From Amoebidium appalachense (lineage: Eukaryota; Ichthyosporea): a DNA stretch of 64,000 nucleotides. Below are positions 44,558-55,354 of the stretch, piece by piece (the first letter of the stretch is position 1; each line of letters begins with the position of its first letter). The notes beneath the pieces were generated by a model. The model saw nothing but the letters and a program-made list of their open reading frames with translations, was not told the origin of the DNA and made no database searches. The stretch is taken from NCBI GenBank assembly GCA_963693365.1, contig CAVNZM010000008.1:9114001-9178000 (forward strand). The letters run 5' to 3'. Position numbers and translations under genes: made by a program.

Positions 44558-44639
44558 TGAGTCCTCGTACACTTGCGGGGTTTCCAGTCAAATTTATAAC
44601 CCTTTGGATGTTGAATTATTTTCAGGCCCTGCAGAAAAG
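44558..44639 (+). other. Candidate isolated exon
   Basis: A pyrimidine-rich acceptor (ttggccgtcag) and donor gtatgt enclose 27 open codons reading ESSYTCGVSSQIYNPLDVE and on. No family match and no partner exon, so it is speculative. Confidence 0.25.
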
Positions 44640-46074
44640 GTATGTTGTTCGGGGGACCAATCAGGTATCGCGCTTCAGCTCTTTGTACGCTTCAACATGT
44701 ACATGATGCGCGCGGTCAATCAACATGTTTCACATTTCAAATCAAAACAATGAAGCCTCAATCCACCGGAATAATTATTCTTGTTGAAATAAAGTGAATT
44801 AGGCATCACGAACATAACGATTTAAAATGTGTCTTTTGATGAGTCAATCACAGCGTCTATCACAGCGTGCTTTACATACTCAAAGGACTGATATGGAGAT
44901 CTAGATCCATATACCTGGTCTGAATGGAGATCTACCAATTAAACATAACAAAGGACCCTGGGCATTTAGATAAACCAATCAGAACTACCCATGGCATGTG
45001 ACTGCTGCTGCCAAGATTTCCATTCCTCGGATGTGGCATCCAGTCCATAGTCATTTCTAGAAACATCAAGATAACAACCGAGGGCAGGAATGGCAAGGGA
45101 GCCTGAGCGCTTTCTTTGTGGTTAAATCGAAAAATCTGCCATTATTTATTATGGTTTGAGTTCCTAGGTATTTTTTTTTGTGCTTATGTAACACACTGGG
45201 CCGTTGTTCGAAGGCCCAAAAACATGCATGTGTCAATCGTACAGGTAGACAGACGGACACGTGCACGCTCCACCAGCCATTTCACATTTCACACGTGCAC
45301 GCTCCACCAGCCATTGTAACTTCAAGTTAGTACAGTATGGTCCTTCTTTTGTCAGGCGCACACATATGTCATGACATGTGCAGCTGCATTTGACTTGCTG
45401 TTGTTGCACATACGCATGACGCAGTTCACTGTTCTTATCAGGGAGTGTGTCAAACATTCGGCGTCTTGCCCGACGGTCACAGTGGATGTGTACATAGATC
45501 ATCAGTGCTACGACACATGAGCAACCTGAATTCCTTTCCACCACTCCACACATGCGACAACACACGTACACCAAAATACCTCCCTTCCCTTTCAGATTAA
45601 TCGATCACCATGGTGCAGATTACTCCTTCCGCTAATCTTTTGCCAAATATACGAGTCCATACTGAAAGCTGTGCACTTGTGAGCCCGGGATGGACAAGAA
45701 CACATTAACACCGGTGGCATGGTAGTAACGTATATTGAATTCTACCCAGCTATTACTATCTACTATACGATTTGTTGAAACCGAGTTCGTATACATACGG
45801 ATGAGGTGCATAGGGCACTGTTACATTCACATACCCGTTGACTGTCACATTCATATACCGGTTGACTGTCGGACTGGATACTGCATGGCTAGCCTAGTAG
45901 TGAGGGTCCAGGACATTCTTTGTTACACGTACACATAGTACTCTTTAAATCTAGCATATACGTTTACAGTGCACTGTGAGCTTGTCTCGGGTTGAGAAAA
46001 TCTCTTGGTTGAGTTATATAAACATTTACGAACCTTTTGCTTACGCCTAGGGAACAGTATTTATTATTGTTGCT
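44640..46074. other. Intergenic region upstream of the second receptor
   Basis: Repeat-poor DNA. Two short local duplications are visible: CGTGCACGCTCCACCAGCC at 45261 and again at 45296, and CACATTCAYATACCSGTTGAC at about 45822 and 45846. No exon recognised. Confidence 0.5.
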
Positions 46075-48376
46075 ATGGGCTCCGCATGTTCGGCGGAGAA
46101 TAGGTGGGATGGGATCTTTGAAAATGGCCGAATCCTTGAGTGTGGTGGATATGACTGCGGCGTCCTGCGAGCCATTAAGGTGGGTTGAGGGGCGACCGGC
46201 CCGTCACATTTCTTAGATGAGTCTCGATACACCACTTCATAATTATGCTATGTTTAGGTTATATAACTATGGAGGAAAATACATGAGCACACCGTCTGAT
46301 GTCTTACACACAGGGCCATTACAGTACATGTTCACTCTGAGTGTGCATGTGACACACGAGCACTATGTATTCAGGCTAACTATGTAATAGGTGCAGCTCT
46401 CTCTTTAGGAGGTGCCACACGAGAGTAAACACAATCCTGAGCATTAATCAGCAGTAACAGATTCCTATGTACCTACTTACCAAGGCTTCCGATCGCAGAT
46501 TACCGGGCTCGTCATATCATGCCTTAGCCTCTCAGCGTGTGTTCTGGTCATCGCGGGCACCGTGTGGAGATGGTGCAAACACCGCAAGAGCATGTCCCCC
46601 ATCCAATACTTCCCTGCATACCTGTGCATCGCCGACATTCTATTGGCTTTCGCTACCATAACCTCAAGCGTTCCGATAGACAGCCATTTACCGGGGGGAA
46701 ACCTCGTTCCATGCTCAGTAAACGGTCTCGTTTGGCAAGTTGCGGTTTTTAGCAGCGCTTTAACCTCAGTGTGGATGGCCGTGGCTTTGTTGCAAGCTCT
46801 AGGGGGAAGACACCCTTCCAGAACATGCGTCGTGTTTGCGCTGGAGACCTCGAACTGGATAAACGCCGTCGTCGTGGGCTTTGATTTCCCCGCTGTTGTT
46901 GTCGGTTCCCTTAGTGTTTTTCGGCCTATACGGACAAAATCGCACACGGTGCGGGCTTAAACGGCACACGCTGTCATTATTTTATAACGTCGTTTTCCCG
47001 GTTGTGTGCGTTACTATTGCAGGCATTCTGCACACATGCTCGATATACCTGTTGAACAAATCCTACCGACTACGAACAAACCGCGGTATTTTCCAGCTCA
47101 ACACAATCGCTTTATTCAGAATCACTGGGGTGTTTAGCCGACGATCAGAAGAACTACATACACAGGAAAATGAAGTCATTACGGCCGTGCGGTCTTCCTA
47201 TATTCAAGCCCGAATTTCGCTTGCACACTCGCACATTCACACAGAATTCCAACCTGCAATAATACGAAACGACCCGCCAAATACAATTGTTGTTGGTACT
47301 GCACCTGAATCGACCACCACATCTAACAGTGACACTTATGTGCACATTTCCCGCACCGAGGTGACAGCAGAAAGTGCAAACCAACCACATGGAAAAGTTG
47401 AGTTCAGTGGTCCACACGAGTTCACAAACACACAGAAGCAGGTATTTACATCCTTCCCCCCCCCCCCCCCCCCCCGGTCCCCCCCCAACACACACACCTT
47501 TCCACCCGGTCTGCCCCCCCCCCCCCCCCCCCCCCTTTCCCCTTTCCCCCCTTCCCCCCCTTACCCCCTTCCCCCTTTCCCCCTTAGTAATACCCCCTTA
47601 CCCCCTTACCCCTTTCCTTGTTTCCCTGGCTCTTTCATCCTTCCCTGCAGACGAGCACACTTTGTAAACTTCAAGCACCCAGGCACTACGGTCGCATTAG
47701 TCTCTTTGATTATATTAAAGCATCCGATTTTCTCACTGGACCACATCTTCGTGACCTTGCACATCCACCCAAGTATGTAGCCACCCACACAGACACCCTC
47801 TCATGCAAGCACATGTGTAAATCGAAGCTGCAGTTTGCTACGGCAAAGGACCCACACAGCCCTTATAAACAAAACCCCAACCCCCGCGCTATGCTCGCAA
47901 GAGACTAATAACCCATAACTTAGTAACACAACCTTCTCATGCAGCAGCTGCAAATTGCAAAGAACCCCAAGACCGTTCTATCACCCATGCTGGAGACTAC
48001 TACTATAGGCCCCCCCGTTATCAGCATTGGCAGCACCTCCAGGCCGAGCATGACCAAGCCACAAATACGTGAGCTGCACACAGACGAAATTGCTGAAAAT
48101 CTACCTGAAAACCCCCCCGCATTTCAATCGCACGTCTATGAAAGCGACATGGATAAGAAAGCTATGGCCATGCGTAGGCTGGCGGTATTTTTTGTATGTT
48201 TTGGTGTTGTGTTTTTTGTACAGTGGGTGCCTTATGCCGTTCATAGATTTTTGTCTATCTACCTGGGCTGCACCTCACATCCTATTGCAGTGATACAAGC
48301 GATAACTTTAAATTTGGGGGGGCTCTTTGATGCGTGCATATATATCATCCTTGTGCACATGTGCAGAAAAACATAA
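46075..48376 (+). CDS. Second seven-transmembrane receptor, paralogue of 35543-40500, with a one-base frame slip
   Basis: Exons 46075-46179, 46499-47441, 47945-48376. Exon 1 again starts MGSACSAENRW and ends CGGYDC...IK (35 codons). Exon 2 begins ITGLVISCLSLSACVLVI (TM1), then MSPIQYFPAYLCIAD (TM2). Its length is 943 nt, one more than a multiple of three: the frame from the acceptor runs to a stop at 46960, and from about 46868 the homologous frame continues at +1 (SVPLVFFGLYG, then HTLSLFYNVVFPVVCV as TM5). The slip lies in GCCGTCGTCGTGGG. Exon 3 has TM6 (VFFVCFGVVFFVQWVPY) and TM7 with LNLGGLFDACIY, then a short tail ending CRKT. About 492 aa if the slip is corrected. It may be a sequencing error, a young pseudogene or a polymorphism. 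ATTAAA at 48423-48428 may serve as poly(A) signal. Confidence 0.75.
47455..47610. repeat. C-rich tracts in the second receptor's intron 2
   Basis: Poly-C at 47456-47475 and 47514-47535, then TTCCCCC repeats. Confidence 0.9.
47651..47772 (+). other. Candidate extra exon in receptor intron 2
   Basis: Acceptor cctgcag and donor gtatgt flank a frame reading YGRISLFDYIKASDFLTG. At 122 nt it does not keep the receptor frame. It could be an alternative exon or a relic. Confidence 0.3.
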
Positions 48377-48930
48377 GGAAGTGAAAGTATGCGGTTGCGG
48401 TTGCTAAGAGCTTTATGACCGTATTAAACATCTATAGTCTAGGTAACTTGTTCTTTGTTAATTCTTGTGTGTGACAGTGTCTTAGTTTTACAACAGCCTT
48501 GCGCTAACCGTGAAGTTTGTGAGCTGTGAAGGAATACACAGTGAGGTAAGCTACGGACCATTCAAATGGATGGGTATTTGAGGGCATGTATGTGTACGTA
48601 GTTGACGAGATGATGTATGATAGTAAGCCTTGTAATAGTCACATGATGTATGATATATGTAAAGAATGGGTTGCAGTATCATGAATCTGTATGTACTATT
48701 AGTGGGGTGTTGCAGCATGTGCTGACCACCGTATATGATTGTGGTTTGAGCGCACATTTGAGCGCACATGTGAACACCGTGTTCAACGGTACTATGAACT
48801 TAATACTCTTTGGGTGGAAACCGGCGTTCGATTCCGCGAATACTTCTGAATCAACAGTAACCAATATTCGAAGACAACAATTTTACGGGCAACTATTCAC
48901 TGCGCCTGGCTCAGTGTCTGTCCGCGTAGA
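48377..48930. other. Intergenic stretch between receptor and retroelement
   Basis: Unique AT-rich DNA; nothing recognised beyond the possible ATTAAA signal. Confidence 0.5.
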
Positions 48931-48967
48931 TCTATGAAAACTACTCCGGGACGTGTGTTGCCTCTAG

Positions 48968-49103
48968 GGGGACATCCCCTTGGACGAAAGTGAACCTGCA
49001 ATGGTTGTAAACCACGGCAAGCCCCCAGTCATCAATTTATTGATCCGTGAGGTCCTTGTGCCCAAAAAACGGGGGAAGTCTTCGCCCCGTGAAAAAACAG
49101 CAC
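48968..49103 (+). other. Exon-like frame overlapping repeat B2
   Basis: Acceptor ttgcctctag and donor gtatgt enclose 45 open codons (GDIPLDESEPAMVVNHG at the start, IREVLVPKKRGKSS later). The first 52 bases lie in B2 and are also present in B1; the rest lies in the gap between A2 and B2. It is antisense to the element's genes. It may be a captured or interrupted host exon, or chance. Confidence 0.35.
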
Positions 49104-49160
49104 GTATGTGGGGATCAATGGGGGTTGAGTGTAGGGTGTAGGTGGGTGGGTGAAAAAGAA

Positions 49161-49487
49161 AATATAGCTGTAAAGCTGTAGGTGCTAAACACAGAGGATG
49201 TGTTGTTGCTTGCTGATCTGCTAAAGACTGTCGTGCTTATATACCTAAGGCTGCCGAACTGAGCCAATCAAAACCGATCTAGTGTTATGTGAAATCTTAT
49301 CCTGAGCCAATCAAACTCGGTCTAGTGATCTGTGGAATCTGATGTTTTGATCGGCTAATAGGTGCCCGTATGCGGGCAGCCGAACGCGAACTGCTAAAAC
49401 ATGAAACAAAGCCTGTTGATATCGGACACCCATCCTACGTGTTTACCCAGAAAAATATTTATGTCAATAATTTCCACAAATAAAACC
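49161..49487 (-). repeat. Direct repeat A2 (internal)
   Basis: 327 bp, nearly identical to 52601-52927. Ends at aataaaacc and is followed at once by B1. Confidence 0.95.
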
Positions 49488-49604
49488 TCTATGAAAACTA
49501 CTCCGGGACGTGTGTTGCCTCTAGGGGGACATCCCCTTGGACGAAAGTGAACCTGCAATGGTTGTAAACCACGGCACGAGAGCAGTATGCTTGCTCCAAA
49601 GGTT

Positions 49605-50636
49605 TCACTTAAGAATAGAGGCGAATACACGTGTGGTAGTGGCAGCAATGGAGGCCGGACGAAGTCGGGTATAGAGCAGGAAACAGTCGGAGGACCACCT
49701 GCCGAGTTGTTTGATCCGGGAGTCGTCGACCCCGGCCTCAGCCAGTGCTGTGGCCCCCCCGATGCGGAGGCTGTGTCCGGCAAACCGGGAGGGTGAGAGG
49801 CCTGCCCGGGAGAGGAGGGCACGGAAGTCGGCAGAGAAAGCACTCTTGGTGTAGGGGATGCCACCGAGACTGAAGAGGGGGTCGTGGGGTTGACCGGACG
49901 TTGTATCCAGGAACTGCCGGAGGAGATGGGCTGGGGAGAAGTGGGTGAGGGGCAGGGCAGCTAGAGTGACGTTGACACCTCGGGCCTGTACATCCGTCTT
50001 AGAGGTTGGCAGGTGGAGGGTGGCATGGGACAAAGTACCGGTGGGGGTGTAGGTGAAGGTCACGTCTTTCCGTTTAACGTGACGGGACGGGTCAAAGGAA
50101 GTCAGGGTTTTGGAGGTAAATTCCCCCGAACGGAGGAGACCACAGAAACCGACGATGAGGGCCGTCCATAGCCGGAGATTGGCCGAGGAGGCCTTGGTGG
50201 GGCACTGGCCATGGAGTAGGCTAAGGTGGGAGGGCAGGAGGGGCTCCCTGGTGGATGATCGGGGTCGGATGTTGTGAGAAAGCTGCCATCTGCCCACCCC
50301 TCGGAAGAACCAGGCCAGAGACTTGTCGTGGGGGTAGGGAGCAGGGAGGCCCATGTCGAGGTGGAGTCTGGTGATGGCTGAATTGTAGCCGGCCAAGGAA
50401 GAGGCCTGTACCCCTCGTTGGGCACACCAGGCGAGAAAAAGCTGCACGGTGTGGGGGGAGGCCGGGAGGGAGGACCCGGCGGAGGATTGCAGCCGAGATG
50501 CCACACAAAAATCGATGAACACTTTTTGTACCCTGGAGTAAAAGGCCCGAGAGTCGAGGTTGAGACTCAGGGCCTGGCATTCCTGCAGGGTAGTGGTGGC
50601 ACGAAGCAGCTCGGCCGGAGCAAAGTGGGGGGCCAA
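49605..50636 (-). CDS. Tyrosine recombinase of the DIRS-order element, 343 aa
   Basis: A single open frame with the phage-integrase fold signature. The first catalytic Arg is in GLLRSGEF; the HxxR pair is in HSLRIGGATAL; the nucleophile Tyr is in LGRWSSDCFLLYTR. The N-terminal half (FIDFCVASRL, then LFLAWCAQRGVQASSLAGYNS) is the SAM-like DNA-binding domain. This enzyme integrates the circular DNA copy of DIRS-order elements without making target-site duplications. The frame has no stops or shifts and may be active. The N terminus may extend upstream (in-frame residues DLPFRSNAGRL precede the first Met) to the poly-G at 50671. Cryptons have a similar enzyme but no Gag or split repeats. Confidence 0.9.
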   Translation of the reverse strand: MAPHFAPAELLRATTTLQECQALSLNLDSRAFYSRVQKVFIDFCVASRLQSSAGSSLPASPHTVQLFLAWCAQRGVQASSLAGYNSAITRLHLDMGLPAPYPHDKSLAWFFRGVGRWQLSHNIRPRSSTREPLLPSHLSLLHGQCPTKASSANLRLWTALIVGFCGLLRSGEFTSKTLTSFDPSRHVKRKDVTFTYTPTGTLSHATLHLPTSKTDVQARGVNVTLAALPLTHFSPAHLLRQFLDTTSGQPHDPLFSLGGIPYTKSAFSADFRALLSRAGLSPSRFAGHSLRIGGATALAEAGVDDSRIKQLGRWSSDCFLLYTRLRPASIAATTTRVFASILK

Positions 50637-50667
50637 TCGGCCAGCGTTGCTCCGGAAGGGGAGATCT

Positions 50668-50670
<3 letters not shown>

Positions 50671-50698
<28 letters not shown>

Positions 50699-50966
50699 GA
50701 GCCCAGGGGAAGGGATAGGAACTTGTGGACCCAGAAGGGGAAGGGGCAGGGCTCCGGTTGCAGGTAAGGTCGGAGTCGTCGGGTCCGGGGAAGTTGGTTA
50801 CGGAGGAGCTGCGCGGCGAATGATTGGGCTGGGTAGGGGGGCCAGCAGCTCCCGGAGGCGGGAGGTGTCAACGTGGTGCTGGGGCAGCGGGCGGGCCACC
50901 GGGGCTGAGCCTCGGGGGAAGGGGGTGGTTAGCAAGGGTGGGGCACCCTCGGGGAGATCCCGGCAT

Positions 50967-51014
<48 letters not shown>
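50671..51014. repeat. Two poly-G expansions inside the retroelement
   Basis: G runs at 50671-50697 (27) and about 50970-51014 (45) lie between recombinase and Gag. They sit in otherwise normal, GC-rich coding-like DNA and look like expansions that arose after insertion. Confidence 0.85.
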
Positions 51015-51017
<3 letters not shown>

Positions 51018-51394
51018 GGCCCCGGGGGGTTAGAGTAGGGCAGCTGGGCCCGAGGGAGGGTTTGCAGGGAGGGCAGCGGGGCCCTGTGCAGGGGATGCCC
51101 GAGCACGCGCGGGTGTGGGCGTACACAGAGTTAGAAGAAGGGAGGGAGCGCTAGGTGAGTGTAAGGGGGGGGGGGCTCGTGGGATGGGGGGGGAGTAAAT
51201 TTATGTGCAGTGGCCAGAATAACGTCTTTGTGTAGGGACATTTATTCTTGGCGCGCGCGGGCGCCGTAGTTGGCCTGCGAAAAATGTTACTCAGCCCTAG
51301 TGCCCCGTTTTTTCCCGAGCTCCGTGTCCTTGGACCCGTGTAACCTAGCTCCTAGCCCCTATGTTCTATCTGTGGGTGTGGGTGTGCGCGTAGA

Positions 51395-52555
51395 CTAGGC
51401 ATTGTGCTTGCAGTCTTTGCGGGGGTGTGTGCCAGAGCAGAGCGGGCACACGTGGGAGAAGGGGCAGGGCTGCTTAGCGCAGGACCGACCGTTGTGGAAA
51501 TTCCTGCAGTGTGTTGCGGGTAGATCCACGGGTCGGGCCGGTGGTGCCGGGCCGGGTTGCGGGTCGGGTCGGTTGGGGGTTTGTCCCCCGCCGGGCTTGT
51601 GGGGGGGCTCGAAACCATCAAGACCACAGCCGGGCTTGGGGTACATGGGGCAGGCCGCGCTGGGGTGGTCGGGGAAGCCGCAACGCTGACATGCGTCCGG
51701 GATGAGCAGAGTGGGTGGCAGGAGGAGATCCTGGTGGAGTTGGGCGAGCAGGTTGGGACACTCGATCGGAGCCCGACCCTGTTGGTGGGCAACGGTTCGG
51801 GCGTATACGTCATAGTTGTGGATCTGGGCCCACGGGTATCGGGTGCTGAGGCGAGTGATGTGCTGAGTCCAAAGTACTTCTTTGTCCGTGGGGAGGCCGA
51901 GGTGGTGCTTGGCGGCCATGTAATGGGTCCAAGCTTGGATCCAAATGACGAGTGAACGCAAGGGAACGGGTTTGTCTTGGCGAAAAGTCTCGATGCTGCC
52001 GTCGTCGGCCATGCGCAGATGCTGACCTTTCTTGGATGGGGCCAGGAGGGCGGCGGGGGTGAACTTATACAGATCGATGAAACGATTGGCGCGCAAATCT
52101 GCCAGCACATCCGCGGGGGGAAGCGGGAGTGTGCCCGGCTGAATGTCGCCAGTGTTCTCACCTGTAATGGGGGGCACGGGCAGGGCAGGTAGATCCAGGT
52201 CAGGGCCGAGATGCAGCCCCAGGGAAACCTCCCCGGGTGCGGAGGGCGCGGCGGGGGGCGCGGGAGGGTCGCGGTTGGTGAGAGCGGCCAGGACGCCAGC
52301 CATCTGGGTGCTGAGGGCGGTGAGGGCGGCAAGGACGGCGTCCTGAGAAGTCATCGGCGGGGACGGTGGGGCCTGAGGAGGGACTTCAGGAGTAGAGGGG
52401 AGAGTAGCCGGAGGGTCCGTGGTGGTATGGGCCGCTGGAGGCGCGTCAGTGCCCGCGGGAGCGTTGGTCAGCCTGTGGCGGAGGTCGCTGCGGGTCAGGC
52501 GCTTAGGTGCCGCGGTAGGGGCGGCGGCTGAGGCCTGGCGCTTTTTCGGCGGCAT
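51395..52555 (-). CDS. Gag-like protein with zinc knuckles, 386 aa
   Basis: Starts MPPKKRQASAA, with a Pro/Ala-rich N-terminal third. The central region (FIDLYKFTPAALL, then LRSLVIWIQAWTHYMA) resembles the conserved block of DIRS-order Gag proteins. Near the C terminus are a CX2CX4HX4C knuckle (CQRCGFPDHPSAAC), a CX8CX4CX3H finger (CRNFHNGRSC and on) and a last CX2CX3HX4C knuckle (CPLCSGTHPRKDC). Gag would package the element RNA in cytoplasmic particles. The start lies 46 bases inside repeat A1, so A1 likely holds the promoter. The frame is intact. The overlapping frame 51352-52332 is a shadow. Confidence 0.85.
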   Translation of the reverse strand: MPPKKRQASAAAPTAAPKRLTRSDLRHRLTNAPAGTDAPPAAHTTTDPPATLPSTPEVPPQAPPSPPMTSQDAVLAALTALSTQMAGVLAALTNRDPPAPPAAPSAPGEVSLGLHLGPDLDLPALPVPPITGENTGDIQPGTLPLPPADVLADLRANRFIDLYKFTPAALLAPSKKGQHLRMADDGSIETFRQDKPVPLRSLVIWIQAWTHYMAAKHHLGLPTDKEVLWTQHITRLSTRYPWAQIHNYDVYARTVAHQQGRAPIECPNLLAQLHQDLLLPPTLLIPDACQRCGFPDHPSAACPMYPKPGCGLDGFEPPHKPGGGQTPNRPDPQPGPAPPARPVDLPATHCRNFHNGRSCAKQPCPFSHVCPLCSGTHPRKDCKHNA

Positions 52556-52600
52556 GCTGACCGGCGTAGGGAAAGATAGGGAGAAGAAAAGAAAAAAGAA

Positions 52601-52927
52601 AATATAGCTGTAAAGCTGTAGGTGCTAAACACAGAGGATGTGTTGTTGCTTGCTGATCTGCTAAAGACTGTCGTGCTTATATACCTAAGGCTGCCGAACT
52701 GAGCCAATCAAAACCGATCTAGTGTTATGTGAAATCTTATCCTGAGCCAATCAAACTCGGTCTAGTGATCTGTGGAATCTGATGTTTTGATCGGCTAATA
52801 GGTGCCCGTATGCGGGCAGCCGAACGCGAACTGCTAAAACATGAAACGAAGCCTGTTGATATCGGACACCCATCCTACGTGTTTACCCAGAAAAATATTT
52901 ATGTCAATAATTTCCACAAATAAAACC
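52601..52927 (-). repeat. Direct repeat A1 (5' terminus)
   Basis: Partner of 49161-49487; one clear difference (aaacgaagcc here, aaacaaagcc in A2). Confidence 0.95.
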
Positions 52928-53447
52928 AAACTCATACACTGCGAGTGTATTTATCAATCACTGATGTAGCATGCAACAAAACACATGCCATTGCAATCAT
53001 TCACACGTCAGACCTAACGACCACATGCAGGCGCATCGAGCCAGCTACTTGTCCTCCCCCCCCCCCCCCCCTCCCCCCCCCCTTCCCACTCTCCCCCTTA
53101 CCCCCCGCCCCTTCCCCCCCCCCCGCCCACCTACCCCTTCCCCTCCCCCACCCCTTGAAGACCCCCCCAACCCCCTCCCTCGAGCCTCCTTTTCCCCCAC
53201 AAAAGGAAAGCGCGCTTCCCGGCTTTTTTCTTTTCAATACTTTTTTAGAAAGAAATAAGGTTTCTTTTTTCCCCTTTTTGAGCAGGTTGTGGGCTAGGGA
53301 CTGAGGCATGTGTGGAGGGATAGGGGAGGGGAGCTCCACACCTACCCAACAGCACCGAATGTGCTTCTACTGTAAATCCGAACGTCCCGGCCCAGGCGCG
53401 CACACAAGCACACGCATACACATGCACGCACGCGCGCGCGCACACAC

Positions 53448-53523
<76 letters not shown>

Positions 53524-54018
53524 ACACACACACACACAGCTGGCACACACACACGAGCATACACGCACACATGCGTACCCAAAAGAGGCTGCTCCTATGA
53601 TGTTTTTTTTTTGGAGGGGGAGGGGGGGGGGGGGGAGGGGAGGGGGAGGGGGGCTGTCAGCATTTTGGATCATCCCAAAGCTATGCCCGTCGACACAATC
53701 ATAAGATTGAGGGATCCGGTTCTGATGATGAACTCCTTTCTCTTTAGGGAGGGGAGAGAGGCGGCGGGGGGTGGGAGGGGGAGGGGGGAGGGGGGAATAT
53801 TCTTTCTGCTCCTAAGTGCCCAGCTACGTCCTTTCGTTTTCGTTCACTTTGTTTCCTCTGGGAGTCAAATCCACCAGATACGACATCTCTGTCAAACCCT
53901 TCCCCCCCCCCCCCTCCCCCCTCCCCCTCCCGCCCTTCCACCGCGGCCGTCCCCCATCTTTTTGTTTTTTTACCGCAGGGTCCCCCTTCCCATCCTGCGG
54001 CCCCCTCCCCCCCTCTTC

Positions 54019-54049
<31 letters not shown>

Positions 54050-54229
54050 ACCCCCTCCCCCCTTCTCCAAAAATGCACGCACACACACACACACACCCAC
54101 ACATATCCCTCCAGATTGTTGGAGAACATATATTAATATTATTCGTTGGGCATAATTTTCTAAGTATCACGGTGTAGTATGGTCTTCCCTGCTTTTCATA
54201 ACCCGCCCCCCCCCTCCCCCCCTTCCCCA

Positions 54230-54280
<51 letters not shown>
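52928..54280. repeat. C-rich, (CA)n and poly-A tracts; no firm gene
   Basis: C-rich 53057-53180, (CA)n 53440-53540, G-rich 53614-53652, C-rich 53900-53935, poly-C 54019-54049 and poly-C joined to poly-A 54229-54280. Short protein-like frames near 53665-53739 and 53826-53900 (plus) lack convincing donors. Confidence 0.6.
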
Positions 54281-54281
<1 letters not shown>

Positions 54282-54790
54282 ACACATGCGTGGGTAGAGC
54301 GCACCCGATGAGGGGGTTGAGGGATGGGAGGGAAGGAGGGACCCCCCCCCCCTCCCCCCGGCACACTACACACATGGGAAGAGCCGAGCCGATAGTTTGG
54401 GGGGGGGAGGGGAGGGGGGATAGGGGAGGGGGAGAGGGGGATATTAATCGGAAATAATGAATAATGTTCTTAGTATGCCATGGTATACTATGCACGTGTA
54501 GTCTTCCCTGTTTTTTCTAACCACCCCCCCCCCCCCCCCTACCCCCCTCCCCCGCCACACACACACACAAACATGGGCAGACCCCACCTGATAGGGAGGG
54601 TTGGGGGTTGAAGGTTGGGACTTGGGGGTTATGGTTGGGGGGGGGGGGGGGGGGGGGGGGAGGCTGGGGAGGGGAGGGATGGGTGGGACCCCCCCCCACA
54701 CACACACACATGGGCAGAGCCCACCAGACAATGGGAAGAGGAGGATGGGTGGGGGTGGGGGGGGGGGGGGGGGGGGGGCAAGGAGAATTT
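54281..54790. repeat. Diverged tandem repeat with CATGGGCAGAGCCCACC core
   Basis: CACACATG(C/G)G followed by a GAGC/GACC-CACC-type core recurs near 54282, 54370, 54562 and 54708, each followed by G-rich DNA. Between them a TTAGTATG...CTTCCCTG segment (54150-54195, 54468-54515) repeats as well. Confidence 0.6.
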
Positions 54791-55251
54791 TATTACAAGC
54801 CTATATACACTATGATGATGCCTTTGAGTGGTGTCGGGGAGAACCAAATCACCCAACTGTGCACGCGCACACACCTGGCCCTTCCCCTCTTCCCTCTGCC
54901 ACCCATAGTATTATGCCTAGCCACCACCGAACACAAAGGCACCCCCCAGCCTCACCGGAACAGCAGGGCTTGCCAAAGTATCACATCGTGACACACGTTG
55001 TAAGAGCATATTCCTGTTTGATATTTAGTAAGTCATATTGTAACTTGGTTGGAAACCAGAGCTAGAGCGGGTGAAAGTTACTCCTCCAGAGAGTGAAAAC
55101 GAAACACTATACCTACTTACCTAATGAATTGTGCAGATTATCCAATTCTCAAACCCATTTTTCCGGTTCCGGGTTAATGTTTCTGTAAATTTTCTTCTTT
55201 TTCTTTTTTCTTTTTTTCTTTTTTTCTTTTTAGAGTCCTGGACATAAGCTG
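54791..55251. other. Mostly unique stretch, no firm gene
   Basis: A plus-strand frame near 54784-54880 (YIHYDDAFEWCRGEPNH) looks protein-like but has no clear splice boundaries. The rest is AT-rich. Confidence 0.4.
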
Positions 55252-55257
55252 TTTATT
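55252..55257 (-). promoter_or_regulatory. Poly(A) signal AATAAA after the duplicated ORF
   Basis: TTTATT on the plus strand, 98 bases past the stop at 55355 on the minus strand. Confidence 0.55.
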
Positions 55258-55354
55258 TAGAATGTGAGAGTAAATCGAGACACTTGATTTCATATTCTTT
55301 CGTAAACTAGCGAAGAAACTAGCGCAAAAACCAGCGAGAAAAATAGCGCAAAAA

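Larger units (their letters stand above)
48931..52927 (-). mobile_element. DIRS-order tyrosine-recombinase element with split direct repeats, lacking RT/RNase H
   Basis: On the minus strand the order is A1 (52927-52601), Gag (52555-51395), recombinase (50636-49605), B1 (49576-49488), A2 (49487-49161), a 141-bp gap, B2 (49019-48931). A1 and A2 are 327 bp with about one mismatch; B1 and B2 are 89 bp and look identical. B1 abuts A2 without a gap, as expected of split direct repeats. Near-identity of the repeats says the insertion is recent. Only ~0.75 kb separates Gag from the recombinase, leaving no room for RT/RNase H, so the copy is non-autonomous. Its coding part is GC-rich compared with the flanks. 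Confidence 0.8.

Noticed and set aside
50221-50871. Minus-strand ORF overlapping the recombinase start
   Set aside because: Different frame from the recombinase and interrupted by the poly-G expansion; a shadow.
51352-52332. Second long minus-strand ORF over the Gag region
   Set aside because: Out-of-frame shadow of Gag; the other frame has the start, zinc knuckles and typical composition.
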